A stretch of DNA of 64,000 nucleotides from Priapulus caudatus (taxonomy: Eukaryota; Priapulida; Priapulimorpha; Priapulimorphida; Priapulidae). Positions within the stretch are counted from its first letter, which is position 1; every line of letters starts with the position of its first letter. The stretch is taken from NCBI RefSeq assembly GCF_000485595.1, contig NW_014578085.1:1-64000 (forward strand). The letters are read 5' to 3'. Positions 60,791-64,000 of the stretch are shown here, piece after piece. A model generated the notes under the pieces. It worked only from the letters and a program-made list of their open reading frames with translations. It was not told where the DNA came from and made no database searches. The position numbers and the translations under genes are program-made.

Positions 60791-61108
60791 CAGTGGTAGA
60801 AATTAACTTTTAAACACGGGAGTCCAACGGACTGGACCCCTACCCTCAAAAAGAGGGAGTTCGCAGCAAAATGAGGGAGTTCGGAGTCTTGGGTTCAAAA
60901 TTAATGATATTAACAATAACGCATGTGCTTATTTTTAAAATTCATGTGGTTGCACGTCTGCCAAATTTTCTTTGGATATTAGCTGCAAAAATTTGCTAAT
61001 TCCGCGAGGCTAGTTAGTATGGCAGAATTTTCAGGGAGTCACATGGACTCCTGCATATGTCAAATCAGGGAGTATTTGACTCCGGACTCCCGTTAATTTT
61101 GCACCCTG
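60791..61108 (+). mobile_element. hAT-like MITE, copy 4
   Basis: CAGTGGTAGAAATTAA to GTTAATTTTGCACCCTG, the same family as the copies at 29856, 39760 and 59610. Flanks are TGTG-rich on both sides, compatible with a duplication. Confidence 0.8.
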
Positions 61109-61158
61109 TGTGTGTTTGTGAATGTCGTCAGTGTTGGTAATTGCGAACCTAAACTCTT

Positions 61159-61394
61159 AAGCTGGGTTTACACTACCGAATTTATGTTGTCAAATTGGTG
61201 AATTGGACCAATTTCGCAACTATGCAACCGATAATCGTCAGTGTAAACGCAAAAGTTGCCCGAGCAACTGGCCGATAGCAACTAGTTGGGAGATTAGAAC
61301 TTGTTCTATTTTCGCCACTCAATGTTGCCGAATTGCGAAATTGGTCTAACTCGCCAATTTGACAACATAAAGTCAGAAGTGTAAACCCAGCTTT
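61159..61394. mobile_element. MITE with AGCTGGGTTTACACT ends, copy 2
   Basis: aagctgggtttacact and agtgtaaacccagcttt are the ends, with inner pair ttgtcaaattgg/ccaatttgacaa and a cagtgtaaacg box also seen at 29319. Confidence 0.8.
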
Positions 61395-61566
61395 ACTATA
61401 TATATCAAACCTTCTGCAAGTCCTAAATTTCATGCAAAATTTAAAGTAAAAAAAAATAGTAATCAAAAATAAATAAGCAAACTAAATTATAATTAACCGA
61501 TAATGTTGCTGTCACTACCAACATATAATAAAATTTTCCACACATGTAGCGACAAATTAATTCCAA

Positions 61567-62054
61567 GTTTAAAGCCGCAATATGCGCATCCAAACGCTAA
61601 TTTCTCCAGTACTAGACTAGCAAATACTTCGTGTCATGCATAATCATACTACCTTATGACAAAATAAACTCTAGTTCTTCCCATTTCACTGCACGTTGTC
61701 TTATAAAAGGTATTTGAAAATACCTCCAATGTTGTTCAAATTCTCCAATGTTGTTGACACGTTCGCGTTGCTCTGCCAAGCAACCGTACAGCGGGTGCAA
61801 CCCGTAGCAACATGTGACGTCACCTAACCGATTCAGGGCTAAATTGTTTGGCAAACAATTCGGCGTTGGTGCCAGATTGCCACATTTCGCACCTCTTTCT
61901 TGTGGGTTTTAATCAAACGCGCAGTAAAATGGGAGGAACTAGAGTTTATTTTGTCATAAGGTAGTGTGATTATGCATGACTGTTGACACGAAGTATTTGC
62001 TAGTCTAGTACTGGAGAAATTAGAGTTTGGATGCGCATATTGCGGCTTTAAGTT
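61567..62054. mobile_element. Foldback element with ~130-bp arms
   Basis: 61567-61693 (aagccgcaatatgcgcatcc...) and 61920-62054 (...ggatgcgcatattgcggctt) pair at high identity, separated by about 225 bases containing aaattgtttggcaaacaatt. No coding capacity. Confidence 0.75.
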
Positions 62055-62389
62055 GTGAATAAGACAGTAAAGAATTTCTTGCAGTGTCGCGTAGACTGTG
62101 CTTTGTGTGAAGATGCTGATTGGTATGTATATTGGGAGTGCTTCCATGTGCTAATGTTATTTCAGTTAAATTTAAACTCTTTCCTCGCCAGGTCTCAGAT
62201 ACATGTGACTTTAGACTCATATAGACTGAGCAGCATTGAACTTTGAACTCTGATTCCCGTACGTGGTAACGGGAGCTACCACTGGCGAGCCTGGTTGCCC
62301 AGAAAGGAACCTTCCTACCAACTGAAGGAGGACTGAGTAACTGACCTGTTAGACCCTGAATGACTGATTGAATCATTCATTCATTAGCT

Positions 62390-62424
62390 ATGGCTGAAGA
62401 ATATGACCCAGCTTTTCCTACTGA
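62390..62424 (+). CDS. Possible first coding exon of an unidentified gene
   Basis: The start codon after ttcattagct opens MAEEYDPAFPT, followed by a strong donor GA|GTAAGT in phase 2. The 150 bases before it are more GC-rich than the surroundings, as a 5' UTR might be. I found no convincing second exon before 64000 and do not recognise the protein. A chance start-plus-donor combination is possible. 62425-64000 otherwise shows only AT-rich sequence and the repeat at 62980-63315. Confidence 0.35.
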
Positions 62425-62979
62425 GTAAGTACATATAGGGCATTTATAAATGCGTGTAAGTAATTAGTACTGTTATTGGTATGCTTACTGTAGGTCCAAT
62501 TATCATTTTAAGTATGTTAGAGCACTAGAAGTATTGCAATTTCTCTGCACTTACTGTTTTTGTTTCTTTTGAGAGGCTAAATATATATATATGTATCTTA
62601 TAAAATCACTAGATGTAGGCTAATCCCATTCCAGAATATAAATGGCAAATGTGTGGTCGTATTTTGTTACAATTTGCAGAAGTTAGATAGATTCCTAATG
62701 AAGAGGGAAATGTTCTCAAATATGCATGCAGACAATCGATGCATGTATTGGCAAATAGTGGTCGAGGCAATTTTGTAGTGACGATTTTGAAGATCTTGGT
62801 GTGACTGTCACCATAAAGCTATCATAGTATGTATGATACTTGGTTATACAGTCTTGCACCAGAGAGCTCTTATTATCTACAAACAGAATCAAATAAGAAA
62901 ATAGCATTTAAAATTTGGCTAGTCGTTTAAACTCTTAGTTCAACTCTATTTTGCTGTGCAGTCATTTCTTATTAAAGTA

Positions 62980-63315
62980 AACATTAAATTGACTACGTCA
63001 CGAATTTTCTACATGGTAGAACTAAAGGGACTAAGCGTATCGTCAAATTCTTACCTGATAATATTGTTTCTCAACTAGTTAAAAATCCAAAAAACCTGGT
63101 CGATTTGATATTAGTGTTCCTGACATTAATTGCTTGCTATGGGCTATGTATGCGCCACAAGTGTATGTTCACATCGAACAATATAGTAAAATAAGAAGTA
63201 TAATGCAGCAATTTAACCATAAAAAGTGAACAGAATTACTTATATTTTGTGAAAAAGTGGAAATTTATTTTTTATTTTTTACTGTTTACGGTGACGTAAT
63301 CACTTTAATGCTTAA
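62980..63315. repeat. Repeat shared with CDC27 intron 18
   Basis: Partner of 42285-42640: aaattgactacgtcacgaat to gtgacgtaatcactttaat in the same orientation. Confidence 0.7.
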
Positions 63316-64000
63316 GATCCTGTAAGATGTAATTGCACATTCAACTTTACCAGGGACATGAAATCTGTTGATGCAGGAAGGCGATCAACGTTTTAATAGT
63401 ATGCTGCTGACTGTTAAAAGGATCATCTCACAAATAAATCGAGAAATGAATAAATTTAGACAAATTTAGTCTCACCTATCAGCGTACATAATTATGGTTA
63501 GTTCAGCATAAAAATTATATTGAGTTTCTGCTGTTATAGGCTATAAAACAGTAAATGGACAGCAACTGTGTGATTGCTGTCTTGAGATTAGTGATTGTAT
63601 AAATTTCAAACGATCCCACTTGGTGTTATTCAAGGAGTATCGGTAAGTATCAGAACAGTTGAGAAAATATGAAAACCGTTGGTAAAAACATGAAATCCTC
63701 GCTTTACAGTATTGTGTTCTCATATTTTATCAGCCGTTTCAGTACTTATCATTGTTCCTTGCTCAATAAGCAAGTGGCTATAGCAAAGTTTCTCTATTGT
63801 TATACCACCAAAATATCAGTAACAAATTCTTATTAACTTTTGATATCTATGTTGATGTCACAGGACTTACAGAAGAGTGCCAGGGACTACCACTGGATAG
63901 ATCATTTAAGTAGCCACAGTAATAATGCCAAATTTATTGTTTACCTACAATACCTGTAGATTTAGTAGTAAATGTCACTATATAAACATGATAGAAGCTG

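Noticed and set aside
1-64000. tRNA or rRNA genes
   Set aside because: I saw no B-box-like GGTTCGAATCC or rRNA core motifs on either strand; a covariance-model search would be needed to exclude them.

Overview
The window is genomic DNA from an animal. It has spliced genes with GT-AG introns, long AT-rich introns, abundant microsatellites and a very high density of short inverted-repeat transposons. The proteins (a CYP2-clan P450, CDC27/APC3, eIF1) look bilaterian and close to vertebrate homologues. The style suggests a marine invertebrate, but I cannot name the phylum from sequence alone.

Positions 1-20.8 kb hold a tandem array of CYP2-like cytochrome P450 genes, all on the minus strand. Gene B (12959-20633) has seven recognisable exons; exons 2-7 are intact and exon 1 carries single-base frame breaks. 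Gene A (6114-11090) has intact exons 2-5 but indel-rich exons 1, 6 and 7. A third unit survives only as a fragment of exon 1 (1082-1155), next to a short non-autonomous LTR retrotransposon (1287-3444). The first ~170 bases look like the 5' flank of a fourth unit lying left of the window. Unit A against unit B gives natural filled/empty-site comparisons for several insertions.

Positions 20.8-43.5 kb: after an intergenic stretch of GT-rich repeats and palindromic elements comes a complete 19-exon CDC27/APC3 gene on the plus strand (24858-42803). It encodes an 820-residue TPR subunit of the anaphase-promoting complex. Its introns host at least eight inverted-repeat elements.

Positions 43.5-55.7 kb: a stretch with two foldback elements, then a complete three-exon eIF1 (SUI1) gene on the minus strand (48778-55725, 111 residues), convergent with CDC27. 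Its two introns are filled with nested transposons.

Positions 55.7-64 kb: a decayed non-LTR retrotransposon reverse transcriptase fragment (57158-58210, minus), more MITEs, and a possible first coding exon of a plus-strand gene (62390-62424) that would continue beyond the window.

The most unusual signal is a set of palindromic insertions, from 30 bp to about 760 bp, that share CARGAG...CTCYTG ends. Several have exact 7-bp target duplications. I also see two unrelated elements built as palindromes of palindromes, a telomere-repeat-bearing foldback array, and clustered single-base indels limited to duplicated DNA, which probably reflect assembly or polishing error.
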